Assembly: GCF_002441885.1 (NCBI RefSeq)
Contig: NZ_JXJT01000001.1
Span: 18,467 to 82,466 of the forward strand
Direction of reading: 5' to 3'
DNA length: 64,000 bases
DNA from: Pseudolactococcus chungangensis CAU 28 = DSM 22330
Lineage (GTDB): Bacteria > Bacillota > Bacilli > Lactobacillales > Streptococcaceae
Part shown: positions 36,605 through 44,095 of the stretch, piece after piece
Layout: each line of letters opens with the position of its first letter
Position numbering within the stretch: the stretch's first letter is position 1
Notes under the pieces: model-generated
Seen by the model: only the letters and a program-made list of their open reading frames with translations
The model's database searches: none
Told to the model about the DNA's origin: nothing
Made by a program: the position numbers and the translations under genes

Positions 36605-37471
36605 ATGAATAAAGAAGTTAAATTTCACCCCGTAAATTTCTTGATGATTGCATTGGGGGCGGCGATTTACGCCTTTGGTTTTGTTAATTTTAACATGGTC
36701 AATCACCTAGCTGAGGGTGGTATCAGTGGGATCACCCTGATCTTTCATGCCCTGTTTAAACTCAATCCAGCTTACACACAGATTCTGTTCAATATCCCTT
36801 TGTTCATTTTGGGTGTCAAAATATTCGGTAAACGAGGTATGATTTACACCATTCATGGGACTGTCTGTCTATCTGTTTTTATCTGGCTCTTTCAGCGTAT
36901 GAGCTTTTCAATTGATCTTGCGCATGATACCTTGATAGCTGCACTTCTTGCAGGTATTTTTGCTGGGATTGGTGGCGGTATCGTCTTTCGATTTGGTGGG
37001 ACGACCGGTGGTGGGGATATCATTGGACGTTATTTTGAGCAGAAAAAAGGCTTAGCCCTCGGACAGACCCTCTTCGTTTTTGACATTGTCGTCCTAACCT
37101 TATCACTCTCTTATATCGACATCCAGCACATGATGTACACCGTCATTGCTAGTTTCGTCTTTAGTCAAGTCGTTGCCGTCGTGCAAAATGGTGGTTATAC
37201 CGTACGAGGGATGCTGATTATTAGTAGCAAGTACACAGAAATCAGCCAAAAAATCACGGATGAAATCGGTCGTGGGGCAACCTACCTCAAGGCAGAAGGG
37301 GTCTATTCAGGGCAAGAAACCAAAGTTATCTATGTCGTCTTGAGTCCTGTGCAAGTTCAAGCGGTCAAAGCCATTCTAGCAGAAATTGACCCAGATGCCT
37401 TTGTCTCCATCATCAATGTGCATGAAGTCATCGGCAGTGGCTTTACTTATACGGAAGATTTGAACTTGTGA
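36605..37471 (+). CDS. YitT family membrane protein (second paralogue)
   Basis: This 288-residue protein has six predicted helices, the glycine-rich FGGTTGGGDIIGRYF patch, and a C-terminal DUF2179 domain ending in EIDPDAFVSIINVHEV, close to EVDPAAFVSVAENVKV in the paralogue at 34878. The gene begins immediately after the 94-bp tandem repeats and ends before a strong terminator. Role unknown. Confidence 0.85.
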   Translation: MNKEVKFHPVNFLMIALGAAIYAFGFVNFNMVNHLAEGGISGITLIFHALFKLNPAYTQILFNIPLFILGVKIFGKRGMIYTIHGTVCLSVFIWLFQRMSFSIDLAHDTLIAALLAGIFAGIGGGIVFRFGGTTGGGDIIGRYFEQKKGLALGQTLFVFDIVVLTLSLSYIDIQHMMYTVIASFVFSQVVAVVQNGGYTVRGMLIISSKYTEISQKITDEIGRGATYLKAEGVYSGQETKVIYVVLSPVQVQAVKAILAEIDPDAFVSIINVHEVIGSGFTYTEDLNL

Positions 37472-37513
37472 GTTTCCGTTTTAAAAAAGATAACAAGTCA
37501 AGGTAACCAAAAC

Positions 37514-37547
37514 AAAAGGACATCTGTCAATCGACAGATGTCCTTTT
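37514..37547 (+). terminator. Terminator of the second yitT gene
   Basis: A perfect 15-bp stem (AAAAGGACATCTGTC / GACAGATGTCCTTTT) encloses AATC. Confidence 0.9.
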
Positions 37548-37550
37548 GTG

Positions 37551-37629
37551 CTATTTCACTTCAAAAATATAAATTACTTTTCAGTTTCGAATGTTGTCAA
37601 GACAAAGCAGTATTTTTAAAGTGAAATAG
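37551..37629. mobile_element. Short MITE-like element, 79 bp
   Basis: CTATTTCACTT and AAGTGAAATAG form terminal inverted repeats, and the core GTTGTCAAGACAAAGCAGTATTTTT closely matches the core of the 157-bp element at 35754 (opposite orientation). It ends eight bases before the dusB stop codon. Confidence 0.6.
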
Positions 37630-37637
37630 TATTAATA

Positions 37638-38627
37638 TCAAAACAGTTTCATATAATCATCAAAGATGCCAGAAATCTCTGCAGCAGAATTGGCTTGATT
37701 AATGGCAACTTTAACCTTGGCGGCACGAGGTGCCCCTTTGAGGTAATAAGCGGCGTGCTGGCGGAACTCACGTGAACCATTTTCGTCACCTTTGAGCTCA
37801 GTTAAGCGCGTCAAGTGAACCTTAGCCGTTTTGATTTTCTCAGCAACAGTCGGCTCAGGCATTGCTTCACCAGTAGCTAGATAATGTGCAGTCCTTTTTA
37901 GCATCCAAGGGTTACCAAGTGCAGCACGCCCAATCATTACGGCATCGACACCGGTTTCATCCAGCATGCGCTTGGCGTCCTCAGGGGTTTTGACATCGCC
38001 ATTTCCGATAAAAGGAATGGTCATCTTGCTTGCGACCTTGGCGAGCCAATCCCAGTCAGCCTTGCCTTCGTACATTTGAGCTTTAGTTCGGCCATGCATG
38101 GCAACGGCAGCAGCACCCGCTTTTTCAGCAGCTAGCGCGTTTTCGATGGCAAAAAGGTGGTCATTATCCCAGCCTAGACGCATCTTAACCGTTAAAGGTA
38201 AGTCGATAGCAGATGAAACGGCGGATACCACATCATACACTTTATTAGGGTCTAGCAGGAGGCGAGAACCAGATTCATTTTTAGTAACCTTAGGGACAGG
38301 ACATCCCATATTAATGTCGATAATGTCAGCCGTCGTATGTTCTTGGACAAATTTCGCAGCTTCCACTAAAGTCTCAGCATCACCACCAAAAATTTGAATC
38401 GACAAGGGATTTGGTACACCATCAAAATCAAGCATTGATAGGGTTTTAGCATTGCGATGCTCAATTCCCTTGTCAGAAATCATTTCAGTGACGACAAGAC
38501 CTGCCCCAAATTCTTTAGCGAGGCTGAGAAAAGCTTTGTTATTGATACCAGCCATCGGCGCAAGGACGATGCGGTTTTTGATGTCAATGTCCCCAATTTT
38601 CCAGGGTGTATCGTAGGTATTTGTCAT
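37638..38627 (-). CDS. dusB: tRNA-dihydrouridine synthase
   Basis: This FMN enzyme of 329 residues reduces uridine in tRNA D-loops. The TIM-barrel N-terminus (RIVLAPMAGINNKAF), NMGCPVPKV (catalytic Cys), LPLTVKMRLGW and the FMN phosphate site IGNGDVKTPEDA and IGRAALGNPW are diagnostic. The gene begins one base after the hslO stop, so the two form an operon, a common pairing in lactococci. Assignment to subfamily B is by overall similarity. Confidence 0.93.
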   Translation of the reverse strand: MTNTYDTPWKIGDIDIKNRIVLAPMAGINNKAFLSLAKEFGAGLVVTEMISDKGIEHRNAKTLSMLDFDGVPNPLSIQIFGGDAETLVEAAKFVQEHTTADIIDINMGCPVPKVTKNESGSRLLLDPNKVYDVVSAVSSAIDLPLTVKMRLGWDNDHLFAIENALAAEKAGAAAVAMHGRTKAQMYEGKADWDWLAKVASKMTIPFIGNGDVKTPEDAKRMLDETGVDAVMIGRAALGNPWMLKRTAHYLATGEAMPEPTVAEKIKTAKVHLTRLTELKGDENGSREFRQHAAYYLKGAPRAAKVKVAINQANSAAEISGIFDDYMKLF

Positions 38628-38628
38628 G

Positions 38629-39489
38629 TTATATCAGTTCTTTCAAATCATTTTCTGAAAAATTGTAGACTGTTTCGCAGAACTGACAGATAACTTCAGC
38701 TCCGTGATTTTCAGTAATCAATTTTTCAACTTCTATTTTGCCAAGGCCTTGGATACTGGCAGCAAACCGTTCTTTAGAGCAATCACAGTGGAAAGCCAAA
38801 GGCGATTCTTCCAAAATTTTGTATTGGTCTTGTCCGTAAATGGCGTCTAAAATAGCTTTAGAGTGGTCATGTGAACGCAAGAGTTTGGAAATGGCAGGCA
38901 TTTTCTGGATGCGTGCTTCAAAATCTGAGATTTCAGCCTCAGGTGCATCTGGCATGACTTGAACTAAAAAGCCACCGGCAACATGGACGGACTCATCTTC
39001 ATTGAGCAAAACATTCAAGCCAACAGCAGATGGTGTCTGATCAGATGTTGTCAGGTAGTAAGCCAAGTCCTCACCTATTTCACCAGAAATCAAAGGTGTT
39101 TGTCCAGTATAAGGCGTTTTCAAGCCCATGTCTTTAACAACTGAAAACCAGCCCTGACCGACTAAATCGCCGACTAAGACTTCACCAGTCGAGCCACGTT
39201 TATAGTCCACGTTAGGCTCTTTAATGTAGCCTTTGACATTACCACGTGTGTCTGCAACCGCAATGATACTGGTAATTGCACCATTACTTTGGACGCGTAC
39301 CGTAATCGTATCATCACCTTTTTGATTGGCACCTAAAATCTGCGCCGCAATCAAAGTCCGCCCAAGCGCAACCGTTGAGCTAGACCAAGTTTTGTGTCGC
39401 TTTTGTGCCTCACTAACCGTTTGCGTCGCTTCAAGCGCATAAGCTCTGAAATGCCCATTATTTGAGATTGTCTTGATTATTTTATCCAT
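38629..39489 (-). CDS. hslO: Redox-regulated chaperone Hsp33
   Basis: This 286-residue chaperone is activated by oxidation. The zinc-binding cysteines are present as C-x-C (CDC) and C-x2-C (CQFC) in the last 60 residues. The N-terminal region ([14 protein letters not shown]) is typical. A -10-like TAAAAT ends seven bases before ATG and no SD is visible, so the mRNA may be almost leaderless. This start region appears copied at 39828-39863. Confidence 0.94.
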   Translation of the reverse strand: MDKIIKTISNNGHFRAYALEATQTVSEAQKRHKTWSSSTVALGRTLIAAQILGANQKGDDTITVRVQSNGAITSIIAVADTRGNVKGYIKEPNVDYKRGSTGEVLVGDLVGQGWFSVVKDMGLKTPYTGQTPLISGEIGEDLAYYLTTSDQTPSAVGLNVLLNEDESVHVAGGFLVQVMPDAPEAEISDFEARIQKMPAISKLLRSHDHSKAILDAIYGQDQYKILEESPLAFHCDCSKERFAASIQGLGKIEVEKLITENHGAEVICQFCETVYNFSENDLKELI

Positions 39490-39756
39490 GAGTTATATTT
39501 TAACATAAATGCGTCTGACTTGTATAGGAAGTGGTATCGCTTTTAGTTTTGGTAGAAGAAACGCAGTCAGTTGTTTTAATTGTTAATGATGTTGCTTAGC
39601 TTGAGCAGACGACAACGACAGCCGTTCCATAATCGAAACGTCCTAACACAGGAGAACGGAATGAAAAAAGTTTAGCGAGTCGTGCTATCGAAGTGACTTC
39701 GCCGTGAGCATCTTGTACCTGATTAAAAGAAAATATTTAAAAGTTAAAGGTTAATC

Positions 39757-39822
39757 TTTTTTGCCCCATTCATAAGGTGCTTTGAGCCTATTCACGATTT
39801 GACAGGCGTTAACATTATTTGA
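39757..39822 (-). pseudogene. Decayed 3' end of a murE gene
   Basis: On the minus strand this segment reads NACQIVNRLKAPYEWGKK then stop, clearly related to the C-terminus of the intact MurE at 46940 ([18 protein letters not shown]). At DNA level CATAAGGTGCTTTGA and ATTCACGATTTGA are shared. It is a second, diverged copy of the murE 3' end in the same orientation, on the other side of the surface-fibre operon. Confidence 0.7.
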
Positions 39823-39827
39823 CTATT

Positions 39828-39863
39828 CTATTTATGAGTCATATTTTAATATAGTTGTGTCTA
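39828..39863. repeat. Diverged copy of the hslO start/promoter region
   Basis: ATGAGTCATATTTTAATATA followed by TTGTGTCT resembles ATGAGTTATATTTTAACATA followed by ATGCGTCT at 39488-39523. It lies right beside the murE remnant. Between 39524 and 39756 I see no gene, only a four-codon frame (39661) after an AGGAG site. Confidence 0.5.
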
Positions 39864-39997
39864 GCTTTTAGTAATGAGCACAGTTTAGTTTGAGCAGGTT
39901 TAGCATATCATTTTGCCGTATTTGGAAAAGAGGGTATACTATAAACATAAGATAATAATATATAAATGTGACATATTTTTTTAATTTAACGAATTGT

Positions 39998-40026
39998 TTT
40001 GTACATTTACGAAAATAGTGTATAAT
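39998..40026 (+). promoter_or_regulatory. Upstream promoter (P1) of the leader ORF and fibre operon
   Basis: TTTGTA and a perfect TATAAT are separated by 17 bp, about 110 bases before the leader ORF. Confidence 0.6.
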
Positions 40027-40030
40027 AAAG

Positions 40031-40047
40031 TTAGAATTTAATTCTAA
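40031..40047. promoter_or_regulatory. Perfect 17-bp palindrome just after the P1 -10 element
   Basis: TTAGAATTTAATTCTAA is a perfect inverted repeat (8-bp arms, 1-bp centre) at about the transcription start, a classic place for a repressor operator. Confidence 0.7.
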
Positions 40048-40111
40048 TCAAAAAATAATACAAAACCGTTTATTTATCATAAAAAGTCAATAGGATTAAT
40101 TTTAAGAACAC

Positions 40112-40140
40112 TTGACAGGAGAGGGGGACAGGCATATGAT
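40112..40140 (+). promoter_or_regulatory. Second promoter (P2) directly before the AACAG repeats
   Basis: A perfect TTGACA and TATGAT are separated by 17 bp. Transcription from it would start inside the pentanucleotide repeat. The same bases serve as the SD and start region of the leader ORF made from P1. Confidence 0.55.
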
Positions 40141-40252
40141 TAACAGAACAGAACAGAACAGAACAGAACAGAACAGAACAGAACAGAACAGAACAGAACA
40201 GAACAGAACAGAACAGGCGGCTAGTTGCGGTCATTTTAATGATACCTCATGA
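40136..40252 (+). CDS. Leader peptide ORF containing the pentanucleotide repeat (38 aa)
   Basis: ATG 40136 follows AGGAGAGGGGG with eight bases between. The frame gives MI, then five copies of NRTEQ encoded by 15 AACAG units, then AASCGHFNDTS and a TGA at 40250-40252. That stop overlaps the first bases of the terminator hairpin. The peptide itself is unlikely to be an enzyme. Its design suggests that it sets where ribosomes stop relative to the terminator. It is too short for most gene callers. Expression is inferred from the SD and promoter. Confidence 0.55.
   Translation: MINRTEQNRTEQNRTEQNRTEQNRTEQAASCGHFNDTS
40142..40216 (+). repeat. Pentanucleotide microsatellite (AACAG)15
   Basis: Fifteen perfect, uninterrupted AACAG units (75 bp) lie within the leader ORF. 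Loss or gain of one unit changes the reading frame downstream. Confidence 0.97.
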
Positions 40253-40320
40253 ACTGAACTTTAAATTAAAGGTCGGACATTTTGTCTTGCCTTGATTTAA
40301 AGTTCAGTTCTTTTGTGTTT
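40251..40320 (+). terminator. Strong terminator/attenuator between leader ORF and fibre operon
   Basis: A perfect 16-bp stem (GAACTGAACTTTAAAT at 40251-40266 and its complement at 40295-40310) is followed by TTTTGTGTTTT. It stands between the promoters and the signal peptidase gene at 40377. I see no further promoter between it and that gene, so read-through would be needed. Confidence 0.85.
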
Positions 40321-40376
40321 TAAATTGATTTTCGAAACTTGAAAACCAAGGACTATCAGAAAGGAGAAGATAAGAA

Positions 40377-40979
40377 GTGAAAAAAATTATGAAACATATA
40401 GGCAACGCCTTGCTTTGGGTGTTGACACTTGTGTTTATGCTTGTATTGGTTGGCAACCTCTGGATGATGTTTCAGTCAACTGTCCAGCATTCGAAAGCAC
40501 CTAGTATTCTAGGGTATAGTCCCTTGATTGTGAATACAGGTTCTATGGCAGGGGATAAAGCAGATGATTTTAACGCTGGGGATTTAGTCATTATTCACAA
40601 AACGAAAAAAACGCTAAACCTTAAAAAAGGGACCATCATTACCTTTGTCGACCCACATTCAGAATCTAAGGCATTGGTGACGCACCGGATCAATCAGGTG
40701 ATCACACATGGTAAGGATCACGTTTACGAAACAAGGGGGGATGCCAACAACACCAGTGACAAAGGTGTGATTAATCCATCGCAAATCGTCGGTGTTTATC
40801 AGACACACCTGAAAGGTTTCGGCTCAAAACTGATGTTCTTACAATCACCAAAAGGGATGCTCTTATTCATTGTTCTACCACTTATCATTTTGTTTGGTAG
40901 CGATTACATCGTTCAGGCCTTTAAGTCAAAAGCATCTAAGGTGTCTAAAACAGAAGAAGAGCCGATAGTGAGTGTTTAA
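40377..40979 (+). CDS. SipW-type signal peptidase I (first copy)
   Basis: This 200-residue membrane protease belongs to the ER/archaeal-type signal peptidases. It has an N-terminal helix (about 11-33), the nucleophile Ser56 in NTGSM, His103 in VTHR in place of the usual bacterial Lys, an Asp122 in RGDANNTSD, and a C-terminal helix (about 160-180) with a basic tail. In Bacillus, SipW cuts the biofilm fibre precursor TasA and its partner. Here it heads an operon of TasA-like precursors, so the same role is likely. GTG 40377 is preceded by AAAGGAG. Confidence 0.9.
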   Translation: MKKIMKHIGNALLWVLTLVFMLVLVGNLWMMFQSTVQHSKAPSILGYSPLIVNTGSMAGDKADDFNAGDLVIIHKTKKTLNLKKGTIITFVDPHSESKALVTHRINQVITHGKDHVYETRGDANNTSDKGVINPSQIVGVYQTHLKGFGSKLMFLQSPKGMLLFIVLPLIILFGSDYIVQAFKSKASKVSKTEEEPIVSV

Positions 40980-41023
40980 AACTAAGAAGATGAAGAACCG
41001 ATAAGGTTAGAGAGGAAAATGTT

Positions 41024-41632
41024 ATGAAATTAAATGGGAAAATAGTGAGTGCATTGGCACTGGTCACACTGGGCGCAGCAATTGGAGGCGCGGGCACACT
41101 TGCCAAGTACACCTCTCAAGTCGAGGTGGGTTCAAGCGAAGCCCGTTTGGCAAAATATCAGTTTAATCAAACAGGGACACTTGATTTGTTTGCAGCGAGT
41201 TATGACGGCACGGTTCAAGCTAAAAATGGGACAGACCTACTCATCGCCCCAGGCACAACAGCCAAAGCAGATATTGCTTTTGAGTCAAACTCAGAAGTCA
41301 AAACAGAAACAGTCGTCAACTTAACAAAAGTAGAAACGACAGGTGTCTTGCTGGATCATATCAAAGTAAATGTATCAATTGCTGGCGCTGCACCAGCTGC
41401 TGCGACACTTAGAACAATCAAAGATGCGCTTGCTGATGATAAAGAAGTGACGCTCGGCAATCCGGTCACAACCAATGCTGCAACAGCGGCTACCATCACG
41501 GTACCTGTTACTTGGACCTATGACTTTGAGGGGACTGGCAGCTATGATGCAGATGATACTGCTGCGGCTAGTGCTGCGACAATGCCAACTGTCAAACTCA
41601 CATTTACAGGTATTAACACACAAATCGACTAA
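41024..41632 (+). CDS. TasA/camelysin-like secreted fibre protein 1 (202 aa)
   Basis: The N-terminus is a SipW-type signal peptide (KIVSALALVTLGAAIGGAG) ending in the TLAKYTS cut region. The mature part starts with the family pattern EARLAKYQFNQTGTLDLF, continues as a beta-rich domain, and ends TQID. It is one of four close paralogues in the operon (41024, 41896, 42548, 44082). TasA and CalY proteins polymerise by donor-strand exchange into biofilm fibres; this is the likely role. GAGAGG lies upstream of ATG. Confidence 0.85.
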   Translation: MKLNGKIVSALALVTLGAAIGGAGTLAKYTSQVEVGSSEARLAKYQFNQTGTLDLFAASYDGTVQAKNGTDLLIAPGTTAKADIAFESNSEVKTETVVNLTKVETTGVLLDHIKVNVSIAGAAPAAATLRTIKDALADDKEVTLGNPVTTNAATAATITVPVTWTYDFEGTGSYDADDTAAASAATMPTVKLTFTGINTQID

Positions 41633-41649
41633 TCTGGTCTAAGCATGAA

Positions 41650-41884
41650 AAAAACTGAGTTTCGGCTCCTAGCTGATAGCAACTTTGTTGCTTCTATCCG
41701 TAGATTGAAAGCTGTGATTTCAACTAGGAAAATAGCTGATTTGTCCGCACGAACTACGTTCGCTTACGGCAAATCCCTAATTTGCATCTGCGATTACTCG
41801 ATGCAGAAAACCGTGCTCCTGCGATTACTCGTTGCAGCAAAGCGCTCTACGGAGCTGGACAGTCGTCTCAACATCTTAATATAA
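41650..41884 (+). repeat. Dispersed intergenic repeat, type 1, long copy
   Basis: It begins AAACTGAGTTTCGGCTCC and ends GTCTCAACATCTTAATATAA immediately before the AAGGAG SD of the next gene. Compared with the copy at 29495 it carries an extra segment of about 49 bases after GGCTCCTAGCT and a duplicated CTGCGATTACTCG hairpin. A 79-codon frame crosses it but is repeat-derived. Confidence 0.85.
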
Positions 41885-41895
41885 GGAGAACTGCT

Positions 41896-42519
41896 ATGAA
41901 ACTTACAAAAAAACGTCTTGCACTCGTAACTGCAGCTGCAGCCTTGGTAACTGCCGGTATCTTTGGTGGCACTTATGCGAAGTACCATACTGAAACACTC
42001 CCAACAACTGATAACGCACGTCTCGCAAAATTCTATCTTAACTCAGAGAATACGCTAGATTTATTTAAAACAGAGTATACGAATGCTACAGGTATTGGGG
42101 CAGATGTCAAAAATGATGGTAGCGATGCCAAAAATCTCATTGCACCAAATGTCACAACAACTCAAAATTTGACATTCAAAGTTGCGACAGAAGTTAAATC
42201 ACAGTTGGATTTCTCAGGTCTGACAATTGACACGAATTTACCAAAAGAACTTCAGCAATTTATTTTGGTTCAAGTTTGCGGAGCTTATCACGGTCTGGAT
42301 GCTTTGGTGGCTGATCCTAGCGTGGCAGCGTATAATGTTGTGACTGTGCCAGCAGGAGATCCGAGTACTGAATATCATGTTCCCCTAAGCTTTACTTGGA
42401 ACTTGGATAACGGTGCAGATGCAGCAGAAACAGCAGCAGCAATCGCACAAGCGGGAAATTCGAGCGCTGGTTACTACCTAAAGGTAACAGGTCAGGCAAC
42501 CTTAACACAAATCGACTAA
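41896..42519 (+). CDS. TasA/camelysin-like secreted fibre protein 2 (207 aa)
   Basis: The signal peptide ends GGTYAKYHTE, followed by NARLAKFYLNSENTLDLF, a beta-rich body, and the terminal TQID. The frame is open from 41782, but that part lies in the dispersed repeat. ATG 41896 has AAGGAG eight bases before it and gives a proper signal peptide. It is closest to the next paralogue, with the same GGTYAKY. Confidence 0.85.
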   Translation: MKLTKKRLALVTAAAALVTAGIFGGTYAKYHTETLPTTDNARLAKFYLNSENTLDLFKTEYTNATGIGADVKNDGSDAKNLIAPNVTTTQNLTFKVATEVKSQLDFSGLTIDTNLPKELQQFILVQVCGAYHGLDALVADPSVAAYNVVTVPAGDPSTEYHVPLSFTWNLDNGADAAETAAAIAQAGNSSAGYYLKVTGQATLTQID

Positions 42520-42547
42520 TCTATCATAAGAAATGGAGCGTAGGCAT

Positions 42548-43183
42548 ATGAAAATCACAAGAAAACGTGTCTTGAACACAACAGCAATCGCAGCAATTTT
42601 AACAGCAGGTGTCTTTGGCGGGACTTATGCCAAATACTTGTTACAAGTTGATACCCAAGCAGACACAGCTCGTGTCGCAAAATTCTATGTCGGTTCTTCT
42701 GAAGTGAATTTGTTTACTAATACTTACGACAATGAAGAAGGCACATCAGGAGCGGATATTGCGACAGATACAGACAATCTTATCGCACCAAACTTTACAG
42801 CGACAGCCGAGTTGACGTATGACGTTACTTCTGAAGTCAAAGCAGAGCTGAAATTTGACGATCGAACAAAGGTTGAGACGAATTTGCCAGCAGATATTCA
42901 AAAAGATCTCAAGGTAGTTGTCGGTGATCCAGCAAAACCTATCTATACAGGGACAGTTTATGACCTCAATCAAGCTAATGGTGCTGGTCTGCCATCATTT
43001 ACAAAAATCAAAGATATCCCTGCTCACACAGACGGTGCAACAATTAAAGTACCAGTAACTATCTCATGGGACTTAGAAAGTGGTCATGATAAGGTGGAAA
43101 CTGATGCGGCAATGGCACAATATGTCGGAACAGATTACACTTTGACAATTTCTGCAGGTGCAGTCTTGACACAACTTGACTAA
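42548..43183 (+). CDS. TasA/camelysin-like secreted fibre protein 3 (211 aa)
   Basis: It starts MKITRKRVLNTT with a SipW-type signal peptide ending GGTYAKYLLQ. The pattern TARVAKFYVGSSEVNLF and the C-terminal LTQLD show it to be a paralogue of the two genes before it. An upstream ATG at 42533 adds MERRH and precedes the better-placed start at 42548, which has GGAG ten bases upstream. Probably a fibre subunit cut by the SipW-like peptidases of the operon. Confidence 0.85.
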   Translation: MKITRKRVLNTTAIAAILTAGVFGGTYAKYLLQVDTQADTARVAKFYVGSSEVNLFTNTYDNEEGTSGADIATDTDNLIAPNFTATAELTYDVTSEVKAELKFDDRTKVETNLPADIQKDLKVVVGDPAKPIYTGTVYDLNQANGAGLPSFTKIKDIPAHTDGATIKVPVTISWDLESGHDKVETDAAMAQYVGTDYTLTISAGAVLTQLD

Positions 43184-43210
43184 ACATGGCAAAAAGCAAG
43201 TTAAAAAACA

Positions 43211-43331
43211 TGATACTGAAAGCGGTGCGACGTAGTCGCAAACTTTCGTAGAAAATTAGGGATTTGCCGAAGCAAGCGTAGCTTGTGCGGACAAATCGTC
43301 TATTTTCCTAGAAAGTTAGCTTGAAGTTCAA
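43211..43331 (+). repeat. Dispersed intergenic repeat, type 2, in front of the LPTTG gene
   Basis: CATGATACTGAAAGCGGTGC at the left and CTAGAAAGTTAGCTTGAAGT at the right match the copy at 16326. The middle is the reverse complement of the type 1 core (GATTTGCCGAAGC, GTGCGGACAAATC). The right end abuts AAAAAGGAGC, the SD of the next gene. Confidence 0.8.
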
Positions 43332-43345
43332 AAAGGAGCAAGTAA

Positions 43346-44095
43346 ATGAAAAAAATAATACTTATGGCTGTCCTTGCTTTGTCGCTGCTGTCAGTTGGTG
43401 ATGTTGTTCAAGCAGCGACACCAGATGTAAGTTCTGGTGCAACGGTTGCGGTATCTGATACGAATGGTGTAATTTGGACTTCTGAAAATAAAGTGCCAAT
43501 TTTCTCAGATTCAGTCTTTTATCCTGGTTATGATGATGAGTATTGGTTTACCGTCAAAAATACTAATTCTCATGCAATTGAGTATCGTATGGTGTTTGAT
43601 TTAAAAGATCAATCAGGCGTGCCATTAGATATTAAGGTTAGCCGTGATAATCGAACGATTTTTGAACATCAAACAGCGAACCATGCGACTGAGGAAACAG
43701 TAGAGAGCGAAAATTTGAAACTGCCAGCTGGTGCGTCATTCAGCTATCGTTTTAAAATCACATGGCATGATAATGCCTTGACAGATGCAGAAGATACAGC
43801 GCATGGTTTAGCAGCTATGACCGAAAATAAGACCACTTCTGTCAATTTCTATTTTGAAAAGCCGAATAATGGTGGTAACATCCCCAGCGACACAGATGAA
43901 ACGACTGACGGGTCAACAACACCTATCGGTCTACCGACCACAGGTAATACACAACCTATCGGTCAGAAACTTGCAGACACTTTTGGAAAATTAGGAGAAG
44001 AAAATGCTACTTTGGTAAGTTCTTTAGGTGTTGCTGCGATTGTGATAATTGGCATCTTAGTGCTGAAAAGGAGGAAAGCAGATGAAAAAAACTAG
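43346..44095 (+). CDS. LPxTG cell-wall protein of the fibre operon (249 aa)
   Basis: It has an ordinary Sec signal peptide (IILMAVLALSLLSVGDVVQAA), unlike its neighbours. A beta-sandwich body holds a WFTVKNTNSHAIEYRM segment of the kind seen in fibre and pilus subunits. A Thr/Asp-rich linker follows, then the sortase motif LPTTG at residues 196-200, a membrane helix (about 225-243) and the basic tail KRRK. The spacing between LPTTG and the helix is longer than usual. It probably anchors the TasA-like fibre to peptidoglycan, the job TapA is linked to in Bacillus. No sortase gene is present in this window. Confidence 0.85.
   Translation: MKKIILMAVLALSLLSVGDVVQAATPDVSSGATVAVSDTNGVIWTSENKVPIFSDSVFYPGYDDEYWFTVKNTNSHAIEYRMVFDLKDQSGVPLDIKVSRDNRTIFEHQTANHATEETVESENLKLPAGASFSYRFKITWHDNALTDAEDTAHGLAAMTENKTTSVNFYFEKPNNGGNIPSDTDETTDGSTTPIGLPTTGNTQPIGQKLADTFGKLGEENATLVSSLGVAAIVIIGILVLKRRKADEKN

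Noticed and set aside
39660-39676. AGGAG followed by ATGAAAAAAGTTTAG as a peptide gene
   Set aside because: Only four codons. It may be a gene start remnant, but nothing supports a product.
40142-40216. AACAG tract as a CRISPR or as part of a large repetitive protein
   Set aside because: The unit is five bases with no spacers, and all three reading frames after it stop within 80 bases.
41645-41884. 79-codon frame starting MKKTEFRLL
   Set aside because: It is a translation of the dispersed repeat, has no SD, and its sequence changes frame in the other repeat copies.
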